This document shows, one piece after another, positions 43,781-52,992 of a DNA stretch of 64,000 bases. Below the pieces are notes generated by a model. The model did no database searches and had not been told where the DNA came from. It saw nothing but the letters and a program-made list of their open reading frames with translations. The position numbers were made by a program, and so were the translations under genes. Position 1 is the first letter of the stretch; the number at the start of each line of letters is the position of its first letter. This stretch comes from Paenibacillus sp. MMS18-CY102 (GTDB lineage Bacteria; Bacillota; Bacilli; Paenibacillales; Paenibacillaceae): positions 1-64,000 of the forward strand of contig NZ_WSTC01000022.1 of NCBI RefSeq assembly GCF_009789195.1, written 5' to 3'.

Positions 43781-45752
43781 TTATCCCCGCACTTCAATCG
43801 CATGCTGATTCGCTTCATACTGTCCTTTGGCGTTACGCGCACGAATCAACACGTAGTACGTTTTCCCTGCTTCGATGCCTTTGATGCTTGCTTTATACGG
43901 GAACCGCTGTGCAGCGTCAGTGGTTGCCCTGTAGGCAGCCGGCACGTTAAGCGGCAGCGCATCGACGAACATCGTACTCTGCCCTTTAAGATCAGCAGCG
44001 TAGTCGAATGGCTTGCCTTCTTTTACATACAACGAATAGCTAATTGGACGCGCCATCGAATGGGCAACATCCCAGCCGACGGTTAGCGTGCCATCCTGTA
44101 CTTCTGCCGACTGCACGCCGATTCGCGGCGCGTCATACGGCTGCCCCCATACAGAAGGGAGCTTCGTACTGCCCCATGCTGGCGGCTTAGCCGCTTTGGG
44201 CATATGGTCTAGTACGAACGTATTCACGCTCGAAACCAATTGGTTCGTCATGTAGTGGAGCATCCCCATCTGCGAAACGGTCTCGTCGACGTCATCGAGC
44301 AATAGCTTAGATGGGGCGGTTTTGCCACTGAGCATCTGCTTCAGCTTCGCCCCGTCAGGCCCTTCTGCATAGCCAAGGCTCAGCACGCGGAAGCCATCGG
44401 GCCGATCCGCCTCCGCGAGCAGCTTTTGCGCATAATTGTACTTGTTGTCGTTGAACACCTGCGGATTGAAATTTTGTGATGCGCCGCTATCCAACCGGTA
44501 GCTCTCGAACAGGACAAAATCAACATAAGGCCGCAATGTATAGAGGTACATCGGCAGCTCCGGTGTATAGAAGAACAACCCCCTGTTGCCGACGATAAGC
44601 GAGGACGGATAGTCATTCGCCAGCTTCCGGACGAAAGCCTGCGTGCCCGGAGCCGTCCATTCAAACTCGCTTTGGTTGGCATCTGTGGCACTCGTCCATG
44701 AATTCGGTGCCGACGTTTCCAGCGTATCCAAAAACAAGCCGTCCAGCCCATATCCCGCACCGTATCCACTCGTTACGATTTCACGAATGCCGGATACGGT
44801 GTCGTTCTTGATCGTCATATCCGACAGCGCCTTATACCAAGCCGGATGGCCCGGATTAACGAAGGCACTATTGAAGTTTGCATTGAATTCCGGCACGCCC
44901 TTCTTGCCTGTCTTATTCGCCAAGAAATTATCATTCAGGTAAAAGGGTGCGTAGCCGCCATGTGTCATCTTCCCGTTCTGATTGATGTCCGCCGGTATCG
45001 GCGCACCGTTCGGGTACGGGCCGCCCGCACGCGGATCAACCGCGGGGCCGCTGCCATCTTGCACAAAGCGCTTGTCCTTCTTCATCTGCTCCGGCGTTAA
45101 GCCATTGCGTGCGCTCGTCCTCCCCGACCGAAATATAGCCGAGCAGCAGCACATCATCCGATGCATCGGCTGGATTCACCCCTGCCCGGAGCCTCGCCGC
45201 TTGGCGGGGCGTAATGCCTTTTGTGTTCACAATGGCCATGTCGTAACGCTTCTTCACCAGATCAATCATGGCATCAGTCCATTGGCCATAATAAATCATA
45301 TAGTTATTAACATGGCTGCTCAGTGCCGGCTTTGGCTCCGTTTTATAGTTGCTCAGCTGCACCGCCGTTGCCTTGCCTTTGGCATCCGTCACTGTCAGTG
45401 ACAAGTCAACCGATTTGCCTTCCGCTACCTTGTCCGCTGCTTTGTTCCACACGATGCGATACGTCTGCTGGCCTGAGGCAGATGCAGCCAGAGCCTGTGT
45501 GCCAAGCGTCGCTTTTTGATAAGTGGCTGTGCCTGTGCGTTTGAATTTCAGCTCTGCACGAAGTTTGCCTGCCGAAGCGGCGGTGTAATCGAAAACAAGC
45601 GTAACCGTCTTGCTCTCCACATGCGACGGCGGCCATAGCATGAGCTGTACCGTAGAAGCAGCAGCATCGGCTTGCGGCAGAACGCCGCTCGGGGCGGGCA
45701 TCACAAGCGGCAAGCATAGTGCAGCTGCAATGAATAATCGTTTAATTATCAT
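43781..45752 (-). pseudogene. GH114-like secreted glycosidase gene with a frameshift
   Basis: Two overlapping frames make one protein of about 655 residues. The first (45752 down to about 45100) has a signal peptide, an Ig-like region and the start of a TIM barrel (YMIYYGQWTDAMIDLVKKRY, LLGYISVGEDERT). The second resumes with RNGLTPEQMKKDKRFVQDG and carries the rest of the barrel (GYGLDGLFLDTLET, SLIVGNRGLFFYTPELPMYL) and a fibronectin-like end. This is the endo-alpha-1,4-polygalactosaminidase (GH114-like) type, which cuts galactosaminogalactan-like polymers. The break lies in GCGCACGCAAT near 45101-45115 and needs one extra or two lost bases. The start at 45752 has AAAGGA seven bases upstream. 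Confidence 0.75.
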
Positions 45753-45838
45753 TAGAAGTCCTTTCATATTTGGGCATTATTGTATATTCTATTGGATAAA
45801 CTGATGCCCGGCAATGCATTTTAACTGCATACAAAAAA

Positions 45839-45866
45839 ATACAGAGCTGCCTAACGCGCTCTGTAT
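45839..45866 (-). terminator. Terminator of the VOC gene
   Basis: The arms ATACAGAGC and GCTCTGTAT are followed on the minus strand by a T7 run, 16 bases after the stop. Confidence 0.85.
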
Positions 45867-45882
45867 CCTTTATCCCATACAT

Positions 45883-46251
45883 TTATGCCCGATAGTAGGA
45901 AAGCACCCAGCAAACCGCGTTGCGATCGGCAACAATAGCAAGGAGCCCGTCGAACGGGGCTTCATACGCCGCCGTATGAATCTGGCCCTCGAGTGCGAAT
46001 TGCCCATAAATGCTGCGGAATGCTTCCTCCGTCTCGATTTTCAGGAAAACCCTTACGAAGTCACCCCGCAACAACGGTTTAGCTGCCTGCGTATCTGCAA
46101 ACTTAATCGTTGCCCCCTCCAGCTGCAAATCCGCATTCAACACCTCTTCCCCTTGTTTGCGCAAAATGGCAATCTCGCCGCCAAGCACGTTTTGATAGTA
46201 CTTGATCTCTTCCTTACAATTATCGACCACAATAAAAGGAACAGCTATCAT
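45883..46251 (-). CDS. VOC family protein (glyoxalase/PhnB-like)
   Basis: A 122-residue vicinal oxygen chelate protein of the PhnB/YjdN type, built from two beta-alpha-beta-beta-beta modules. The start AVPFIVVDNCKEEIKYYQNVLGGEI is typical, as is VRVFLKIETEEAF for the second module. The metal ligands of true glyoxalases are not all evident, so a binding or unknown enzymatic role is likely. GGAGG lies eight bases before the ATG. It is 18 bases downstream of the MarR gene and surely in its operon. Confidence 0.82.
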   Translation of the reverse strand: MIAVPFIVVDNCKEEIKYYQNVLGGEIAILRKQGEEVLNADLQLEGATIKFADTQAAKPLLRGDFVRVFLKIETEEAFRSIYGQFALEGQIHTAAYEAPFDGLLAIVADRNAVCWVLSYYRA

Positions 46252-46269
46252 TCTAACAACCTCCTTGGG

Positions 46270-46722
46270 CTATTGATCGCTTAGATTGCGAAGCACTGTC
46301 TGGAGCAGCCTCATCATTACGCTATACTCTTCGTCAGCAATGCCCTTCCGTGTTTGGTTCTTGACCCGGTCGAGCGCCTCCTGAACCTTGGGCACCACTT
46401 CAATTCCTGCGTCCGTTAAGAAGAGTAGCTGATAGCGATTATCGGCAGGGTCAACCTCCCGCCGCACATACCCCTCGGCTTCCAGCTTTGCGATTGCCTT
46501 TGCTGTAGTTGTCTTGTCGATGAGCAGCTTCTCGCTGAGCTCCTTCTGCGTTACTGCCTCTTGGAAGGCAATCGCCATCAGAAAAATATATTGGCCGCTG
46601 CCGATCCGGTAGGGCGCCAACTCGCTAGTTATTAAAACCTGCATATGGCGATAGATGGCCGAAATGTACTGCCCATGCGACTCCGCGGCCCCTTCGCCGC
46701 CCTGTGTCCAACGTTCGTTCAT
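46270..46722 (-). CDS. MarR family transcriptional regulator
   Basis: A 150-residue winged-helix repressor. The recognition region is QKELSEKLLIDKTTTAKAIAKLEAEGYVRREVDPADNR near 63-105, with the wing DPADNRY. MarR proteins usually repress their own operon and release DNA on binding a small phenol, drug or oxidant. It is likely to control the VOC gene that follows and itself through the repeats at 46749-46800. Confidence 0.9.
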   Translation of the reverse strand: MNERWTQGGEGAAESHGQYISAIYRHMQVLITSELAPYRIGSGQYIFLMAIAFQEAVTQKELSEKLLIDKTTTAKAIAKLEAEGYVRREVDPADNRYQLLFLTDAGIEVVPKVQEALDRVKNQTRKGIADEEYSVMMRLLQTVLRNLSDQ

Positions 46723-46748
46723 TGTAATCCACCTTCATATAGGATGCC

Positions 46749-46800
46749 ATTGCAACTAATTGCATTGTATGCCATATAGCATGCTATTGCAACTAATTTC
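46749..46800 (-). promoter_or_regulatory. MarR operon promoter with two operator copies
   Basis: On the minus strand TTGCAA (46792-46787) and TACAAT (46769-46764) are 17 bases apart. Two copies of ATTGCAACTAATT, one of them extended to the dyad TGCAA-CTAA-TTGCA, overlap the -35 and lie just beyond the -10. This placement is that of an autorepressed MarR promoter. Confidence 0.7.
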
Positions 46801-46831
46801 GAGCACAGCTCGTCCACCCCTCTAACCCTCC

Positions 46832-47015
46832 TAACGGACCTCAGAAGCCGCTATTCTCCTCCAAAAGCACCCTTTGCAAATGTAACGGACTACACAGCCG
46901 TTATTTAGCCATTTTACTGCCCCGTGAGGGCGAAATCGGTCAAATAGCGGCCGCCCAGTCCGTTAGAACACAAATGCGCCTCATTCTAGCCAAATAAGGG
47001 CTGCTCGGTCCGTTA
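46832..47015. repeat. 184-bp intergenic element: two direct and two inverted 23-bp units
   Basis: Units of the type TAACGGACY-CAG-NNGCCGTTATT lie at about 46832 and 46883 on the plus strand, and their reverse complements at about 46942-46965 and 46992-47015. The whole could fold as one long stem. An element of the same length and arrangement is at 59790-59972. It lies between the MarR and AIM24 genes. Confidence 0.75.
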
Positions 47016-47074
47016 GCATTCAACCGGCAATTGATCCTAGCAGCCAATCATGATCATAACGTCCGCATCATCCA

Positions 47075-47764
47075 TCATTTAATATATACACTCCCGAAAG
47101 GTAGCACCTCTCGCAAAATCCGCTTGATCAACCCGCCGTTCTGCAGCTGGGCTTCGAGCTCCGCATCATGGGAGCCCGTCTGAATGAGGACGGGACCGCT
47201 GCCCCTCAGCTCCCACTGCACATTCATATGCTGGCTCGCTAACTGGTTGCCGTAAACCGACAGCCTTATCGTTGCTGTATCCGGGTAGGCGACAAGCGTC
47301 CCCGCTTCCACGAACAACGGCCTGTCCGGCTGAAGCTGAATCGTCATGAGATCGCCAGCGGTGATTAGCCCCAGCGACCCCGGGCCCGAGAAGCGCATTC
47401 GGACAAGCTCCTTCGTAATCCACGCATTCTTCATCCGCTGGACGACAGATTTAAGCTTCATGCCATCCGAGAAAAACATCACATGCCGAAAATCAAACAA
47501 CAGATTGCTCTGCGCATCAATTTCGACTGTTTCCAGCGAGCAGCCTGCCGGAAGGCCAAGCACCAACTCGGAGCTGCCTTGGAACAAGGAACGAATCATT
47601 TTGCGCTTGCGGTACATGCCGGCAAGATCCATTAACCGGTCCTCGCGATGATGCGGCATTCCTTGGAAAGCGATGACCGACTTGGGATGCAGCACATGCA
47701 GCTTGTCCGCCTCCTCCAACGACACATGCACATGCCCGAGCCGAGCAGGGACGGTTACGTTCAT
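47075..47764 (-). CDS. AIM24 family protein
   Basis: A 229-residue protein of the AIM24/TIGR00266-like fold, a trimerising double beta barrel of unknown function, seen in bacteria as a soluble or membrane-associated protein. Typical stretches are GSSELVLGLPAGCSLETVEIDAQ... and ...MRFSGPGSLGLITAGDLMTI. I chose the ATG at 47764 because AAGGAGGG lies upstream; it overlaps the previous stop (ATGA), so it is coupled to the coiled-coil gene. Confidence 0.8.
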   Translation of the reverse strand: MNVTVPARLGHVHVSLEEADKLHVLHPKSVIAFQGMPHHREDRLMDLAGMYRKRKMIRSLFQGSSELVLGLPAGCSLETVEIDAQSNLLFDFRHVMFFSDGMKLKSVVQRMKNAWITKELVRMRFSGPGSLGLITAGDLMTIQLQPDRPLFVEAGTLVAYPDTATIRLSVYGNQLASQHMNVQWELRGSGPVLIQTGSHDAELEAQLQNGGLIKRILREVLPFGSVYIK

Positions 47765-48216
47765 CCCTCGATCCCTCCTTGCCGAAGCTGCCGCTGCCGG
47801 CGCCAAGATGCATACCGCCATATCCGTATCGCCATGAAATAAGCAACCAGCAATGCCGCTACGCTGGCCGTGCCTATGATCAGCTTCTTCTGGAGATCCG
47901 CCTTCTTCTGCTGGGCTTGCTCAACATCGTTCTGCAATGCTGCATTTTGCGCCATAAGCTGCTCATTCTGCTTCGTCAGCTCTTCCTGCTTCCGTGCTAG
48001 CTCGTCCGCCGCCTGCCGCGATTCCTCCAGTTGCTTCGCCAAAGCTTCGTTCGCATCCTTGTACTGCTGCTCCATCTCGCTGATTTTGTCCGGCGCGTGG
48101 TAAATATCTTGAACCCGGCTAAAAAAGCCTGCATGCGCAATGTCCGTCGGGAGCGTGAAAGCTATTACGATGAATAATCCTATAATTGCGATTCGATTGA
48201 GGGCTATACGTACCAT
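47761..48216 (-). CDS. Exported coiled-coil protein with C-terminal membrane helix
   Basis: A 151-residue protein: signal peptide 1-30 (ending IAHAG), a coiled coil at about 40-110 rich in Gln, Glu, Lys and Ala (EMEQQYKDANEALAKQLEES), one membrane helix near 117-137, and a basic tail (RYASWRRQRQLRQ). It should stand outside the membrane as a short rod, or lie inside if the first helix is an anchor. The function is unknown. AGGAGG lies nine bases before the ATG at 48216. It is coupled to the AIM24 gene and divergent from the SBBP/DUF11 gene. Confidence 0.7.
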   Translation of the reverse strand: MVRIALNRIAIIGLFIVIAFTLPTDIAHAGFFSRVQDIYHAPDKISEMEQQYKDANEALAKQLEESRQAADELARKQEELTKQNEQLMAQNAALQNDVEQAQQKKADLQKKLIIGTASVAALLVAYFMAIRIWRYASWRRQRQLRQGGIEG

Positions 48217-48415
48217 AATGAGATGCCTCCTGTCTTCATCCGACATGAAACGAGTTATTTCTATATTACCGCAAAAGTATGAGAAAAGTTGCAGCATTGC
48301 TTATTTAATCAGTTGTAAAATCCTCCGGGCTTCTTGGCCAATCACCTCCTCCGGCCGTGATGCATACGCTAGGCTATTGGGAAACTTCTGGTTAAATTTA
48401 ATGGCAGGATGTGAG

Positions 48416-51400
48416 ATGATAACGATGCCGATTACTTTGGAAAGCGGCCGTAAAGGCGCGGAGCCATTCAAGCAGTTGCCCATCAGCTTTGTACCGAATA
48501 AGGGGCAGATGAAACACCCCCAGGTTCAATATGGATTGAAGGGAGCAGGGTTTGAAGCTTCTTTTACATCCGAGGGGGCCATCTTTACTTTGATCGAGCG
48601 ATCCTCCCACACCGCTTCGGAGCAGGAAATACGGAGCACCCGCCTGGACTTCCGCCTCCTAGGTGCGCGCGCCGGCGTACAGCCGGAAGGGGATGAACAG
48701 ACAGACAGCAGGATTCATTATTTGAAAGGCGCTGATTCTTCAAAATGGCGGACCGATATTCCAACATATCTCAAGCTCGCCTATCGCGAATTATGGACGG
48801 GCATTGACCTGGTGTTTCGGTGTGAAGGGCAAAGCCTAAAGTACGAGTTTATTGTTCAACCGGGCGCTGACGCGGCAACGATTCGATTTGCGTACGTGGG
48901 TGCCGAGTGCATATCGCTCGATCCGGATGGGAATATCGATATCCTGACGCCATTTGGCTCCATTATCGATCCTAGCCCGATCTGCTATCAGGAGATAGAA
49001 GGCCGGCGAATCGGCATTCCCGGTTCGTTCGTGCTTGAACCAGATGCAGATGTGCCGGCTCAGCCTGCAATCGGGTTTCATATTGATCCTTCGTATGACC
49101 GAGATGTACCGCTCGTTATCGATCCGGGGCTCGTTTATTCCACCTACTTGGGCGGCTCAGGCAATGATGAGGTGTTCGGCATCGCGGTCGATCCCCAAGG
49201 CAATGCCTATGTCACAGGCATTACAACCTCCATCGATTATCCAGTCACCCCCGGCGCTGTGCAGACGGTAATCGCTGGCGACAGGGACGTCATCATAACC
49301 AAGCTCAATTCCACCGGAACCGCGCTCGTCTATTCCACCTATCTAGGCGGATCAGTATACGATACAGGGCTTGCCATTGCCGTGGATAGCGGCGGCCATG
49401 CTTTCGTTACAGGACGGACCTACTCCGACAATTTCCCGGTTACGCCGGGCGCTATCCAAACGGTATTCGGCGGCACCAGCGATGCCTTCATAGCCAAGCT
49501 CAATCCCGCTGGCAGCGCCCTTATCTATTCGACCTACTTAGGCGGGGACGGGCATGATTACGGTGCAGGCATAGCCGTCGACTCTTCTGGGAACGCCTGC
49601 GTGACGGGGTTTACGGCTTCCGCCAATATGCCGACAACGCCCGGCGCTTTTCAGACGGTGTACGGCGGCAGTAACGATTGTTTTGTGGCGAAGCTGAACG
49701 CTGCTGGGTCCGCCCTTATCTACTCCACCTTTGTAGGCGGAACAGGCGGCGAGAATGGAACGGGCATAGCCGTCGATACGGCATCGAACGTCTACGTAAC
49801 GGGAAACACGGCCTCTATCAATTTTCCGACGACCCCCGGCGCGTTTCAAACGGTCAGAAAAGGTACAGGCGATGTATTCGTCACCAAGCTAAACCCTACT
49901 GGCAGCGCCCTCATCTATTCCACTTACTTAGGCGGATCGTTAACCGAATACGGGTACGGCATTTCGATCGACACCGCAGGCAACGCCTATGTTGCGGGCT
50001 ATACGCGCTCTAGTGATTTTCCAACGACCCCTGGCGCTTATCAGCCGACATTCGGCGGCACGAATGATGCCTTTGTCACCAAGCTGAACCCTACCGGGAG
50101 CGCCCTCATCTATTCCACTTATTTAGGCCGAACAAATACCCAAATCACGTATGGCAGCGGACTGGATGAGGCCGGCAATGTATTCGTTACGGGATATACG
50201 TTATCGAATGACTTTCCGACGACGCCTGACGCTCTCCAGACGACATTCGGTGCACCTCGGGATGCCTTTGCAACCAAACTGAATGCAACCGGCAGCGCAC
50301 TCCTCTATTCGACCTTCTTGGGCGGAACAGGTTTGGACAGCGGCTCTGCCATCGCGGGCGATGCGCTAGGCAATATGTATGTTACCGGCTACACGTTCGC
50401 AACTGATTTCCCCGTCACGCCTGGCGCATTCCAGACAACATTGCCCGGCCCGATGGCCGTGTTCGTTACCAAGATTGGCCTTGTGCCAGATTTGGCGATT
50501 GCCAAATCAACCGACCGTACCGACGTGTTGCCAGGAGAGACGGTTACTTACTTCATAACGGTGACGAATACGGGTGAGGTAGCGCTGACCCAGGTTACAA
50601 TTGAAGATGAGTTGCTTGGCTTATCCACGGTTATCGGCTCACTAGAACCAGGAGCATCACAAACGGTCATCCAACCGCTCAGCTTGCCTGCCACGACTGC
50701 CCCGGGTGCGATCCAAAACACGGTAACCGCCACAGCCGACCAGCTTGGGCAGAGCCGAACCGCGACGGCCACGGTTAATGTAGTCGCGGTTCCAGCCCTG
50801 TCCTTTACGAAGTCCGTATCGCCTGCATCAGCCGCTCCCGGCGCAACGGTTGTCTTTGCCATTACCGCGGAAAATATCGGAAACGTCGATTTCACCGGCG
50901 TTGTGCTTGCCGATCCGCTGCTCGAGATGAATGAGTCGATTGACCGCATTGGAGTCGGGACACGCGTAACGTATAGCACCCCCTTCACCATTCCATCTAA
51001 TACGCCTAATGGCTCCGTGATCATTAACACCGCTACGATTCAGGGGGATAATCTGCCGCTCAAGCAAGCAACGGCCGATGTGCTCGTAGCTGGCGCCCCT
51101 CGGCTGGAACTGGTGAAAACGGCCGACCGCGTTTCTGTTTTTCCCGGCGGGACGGTCAACTTTACGATTGAAGTGCGTAACACGGGAAGCCTCGACTTAA
51201 CGAATGTCGTGCTGACCGACCATTTGGCTGGACAGAGCAGAACGCTGCCAAGGCTGGCGACCGGCCAAACTGAACGCATTCAAATTCCGTTTCTCGTGCC
51301 GCTGGAGTCGCCGCCCCGGGTTTATACAAATACGGTGGATGCCATCTCGGACCAGACACCGAAAATAACGGATGATGCCACCGTCGAAGTGCTGCCTGCT

Positions 51401-52960
51401 CCACTGCTCGGTGTACGCAAGGTGCCAGAGACGGGCACAGCCTCCCCCGGCCAAACCGTAAATTATCACATCGTTATCGCCAACGGAGGCAATGTGCCGC
51501 TGACGGGCATTCGAGTGCGCGATCCACTGCTTGGCGTGGATACGGCCATCCCAGACCTCGCGATCGGCGATGGCCAGCAATTAACGCTGCCATTCACCAT
51601 ACCTGCGGATACGCTGGTTGAAACCGAGCTTGCCAACCTGCTCACTGTCACTTCTAATGAGTCTGAGCCATCCGAAGTATTGTCCGTTATTGCAATCGTT
51701 GGTCAAGGGCTATCCCTGTCGAAAACAGCTGACACTGTTTCAGCAGCGCCTGGAGCCACGGTTAACTATACACTGGCTGTTGCCAATCTCTTGAACGTAC
51801 CGCAAACGAATGTTACATTAAACGACCCGATGCTCGGGATTAGCGAAACGGTAGCGAGCCTGCCCGCTGGTGGGTCAATCGTCCGTGTTGCCCCATTTGC
51901 AGTGCCGGCTGATACTGCCAGTGGCAGCGTAGTCACAAACCTATTTGCAGCTGCTTCCGACCAAACGCCGCTTCAACGGACATCGGCAACTGTTGTTGTG
52001 CAATCGGTCCCTGGAGCTCCGACAACGCTTGCGCTTCGCAAGCTGCCAGACCGCAATGTGGCTAGACCGGCTGAAACGATTATTTTCACAGTAGAAGTCA
52101 CCAATACCGGCGGCAACCTGGCGACTAGCATTGTCCTGCTGGATTCGCTAACCGGTGCACAAGCAACCATTCCAATGCTTGATCCCGGGCAGACCGCCTA
52201 CGTACAGTTTCCGTTCACCGTACCTGCTGATGCCGTACAGGGAACCGTATTCGCCAATCGCGTAACCGCACAATGGCCGGAACAGCCTGCTGGCGGCGTG
52301 CCTGCGCAGAGTGATACACACGTCACCGTTGGCCTATCGCGATTCCTCCTGCAATTAACGAATACAGCTATTCCTGCGGCCGCAAACCCCGGCGCAGCGG
52401 TCCCCTTTACGGTGACTGTCCGTAACTTGAGCGCACTATTGCTAACGAACGTCCGCGCCATTCAACCGCTTACGTCGTTTAGCGCGGACATTCCGTCACT
52501 CGCCCCCGGAGAAAGCCGCTCGTTCACGCAGCCGTTTACCATTCCACCCGATGCCGTCGGGGGAACGGCATTTACAAGCCATGCTGTCGCCTTCTCCGAC
52601 CAAACACCGCTTCAGCAGGCTCCTGCATCCGTCACCACAACCGTCCTGCCGAACGCAGCCCTGACCCAAACGGTCGACCGGCCAGAAGGGCAGCCGGGCG
52701 AAACGGTCTTCTTCACCATTCGTGTCCGCAATACCGGCAACGTCGCTCTTATCAATGCGGTATTACTGGCTCCTCTGTTCAATTTGCGGCTGCGCAGCGA
52801 CTTCATTGCAATTGGGGCGGACGATTCGATTCGTATCCCATTTGTCCTGCCCGACGTTGATGAAGATACAACCATTGTTAGCCCTGCGAACCTCACCTCC
52901 GACAATGGACCTACACTGGAAGCCGCCGTATCCGTGCGTGTTATCGTCGATGAGGAGTAA
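48416..52960 (+). CDS. Giant SBBP-repeat and DUF11-repeat protein
   Basis: A 1514-residue protein. Residues 1-235 form a lead domain (FVPNKGQMKHPQVQYGLKG, resembling DUF7948). Seven SBBP repeats follow at about 240-680, each beginning (V/I/L)YSTYLGG and carrying NAYVTG and FPTTPGAFQT, likely a beta-propeller. Eight DUF11 repeats then run from about 690 to the end, each with PGETVTY-type and NTGNVxLT-type strands, Ig-like. No signal peptide is visible, and I saw no LPXTG or SLH anchor, so export would need another route; such proteins are often tied to the spore or cell surface. The start is one of ATG 48416 or 48425; the earlier frame to 48140 overlaps the divergent gene and is not used. Confidence 0.8.
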   Translation: MITMPITLESGRKGAEPFKQLPISFVPNKGQMKHPQVQYGLKGAGFEASFTSEGAIFTLIERSSHTASEQEIRSTRLDFRLLGARAGVQPEGDEQTDSRIHYLKGADSSKWRTDIPTYLKLAYRELWTGIDLVFRCEGQSLKYEFIVQPGADAATIRFAYVGAECISLDPDGNIDILTPFGSIIDPSPICYQEIEGRRIGIPGSFVLEPDADVPAQPAIGFHIDPSYDRDVPLVIDPGLVYSTYLGGSGNDEVFGIAVDPQGNAYVTGITTSIDYPVTPGAVQTVIAGDRDVIITKLNSTGTALVYSTYLGGSVYDTGLAIAVDSGGHAFVTGRTYSDNFPVTPGAIQTVFGGTSDAFIAKLNPAGSALIYSTYLGGDGHDYGAGIAVDSSGNACVTGFTASANMPTTPGAFQTVYGGSNDCFVAKLNAAGSALIYSTFVGGTGGENGTGIAVDTASNVYVTGNTASINFPTTPGAFQTVRKGTGDVFVTKLNPTGSALIYSTYLGGSLTEYGYGISIDTAGNAYVAGYTRSSDFPTTPGAYQPTFGGTNDAFVTKLNPTGSALIYSTYLGRTNTQITYGSGLDEAGNVFVTGYTLSNDFPTTPDALQTTFGAPRDAFATKLNATGSALLYSTFLGGTGLDSGSAIAGDALGNMYVTGYTFATDFPVTPGAFQTTLPGPMAVFVTKIGLVPDLAIAKSTDRTDVLPGETVTYFITVTNTGEVALTQVTIEDELLGLSTVIGSLEPGASQTVIQPLSLPATTAPGAIQNTVTATADQLGQSRTATATVNVVAVPALSFTKSVSPASAAPGATVVFAITAENIGNVDFTGVVLADPLLEMNESIDRIGVGTRVTYSTPFTIPSNTPNGSVIINTATIQGDNLPLKQATADVLVAGAPRLELVKTADRVSVFPGGTVNFTIEVRNTGSLDLTNVVLTDHLAGQSRTLPRLATGQTERIQIPFLVPLESPPRVYTNTVDAISDQTPKITDDATVEVLPAPLLGVRKVPETGTASPGQTVNYHIVIANGGNVPLTGIRVRDPLLGVDTAIPDLAIGDGQQLTLPFTIPADTLVETELANLLTVTSNESEPSEVLSVIAIVGQGLSLSKTADTVSAAPGATVNYTLAVANLLNVPQTNVTLNDPMLGISETVASLPAGGSIVRVAPFAVPADTASGSVVTNLFAAASDQTPLQRTSATVVVQSVPGAPTTLALRKLPDRNVARPAETIIFTVEVTNTGGNLATSIVLLDSLTGAQATIPMLDPGQTAYVQFPFTVPADAVQGTVFANRVTAQWPEQPAGGVPAQSDTHVTVGLSRFLLQLTNTAIPAAANPGAAVPFTVTVRNLSALLLTNVRAIQPLTSFSADIPSLAPGESRSFTQPFTIPPDAVGGTAFTSHAVAFSDQTPLQQAPASVTTTVLPNAALTQTVDRPEGQPGETVFFTIRVRNTGNVALINAVLLAPLFNLRLRSDFIAIGADDSIRIPFVLPDVDEDTTIVSPANLTSDNGPTLEAAVSVRVIVDEE

Positions 52961-52992
52961 TCATTTGACTGCCTATTGAGAGGAGCTTAAGG

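Noticed and set aside
45036-45166. Two separate overlapping genes at the GH114-like locus
   Set aside because: The two frames complete each other's TIM barrel and the second has no start site; one frameshifted gene explains both.
48140-48415. 92-residue N-terminal extension of the SBBP/DUF11 protein
   Set aside because: It overlaps the divergent coiled-coil gene, has no ribosome site, and the peptide is unlike a signal or domain.
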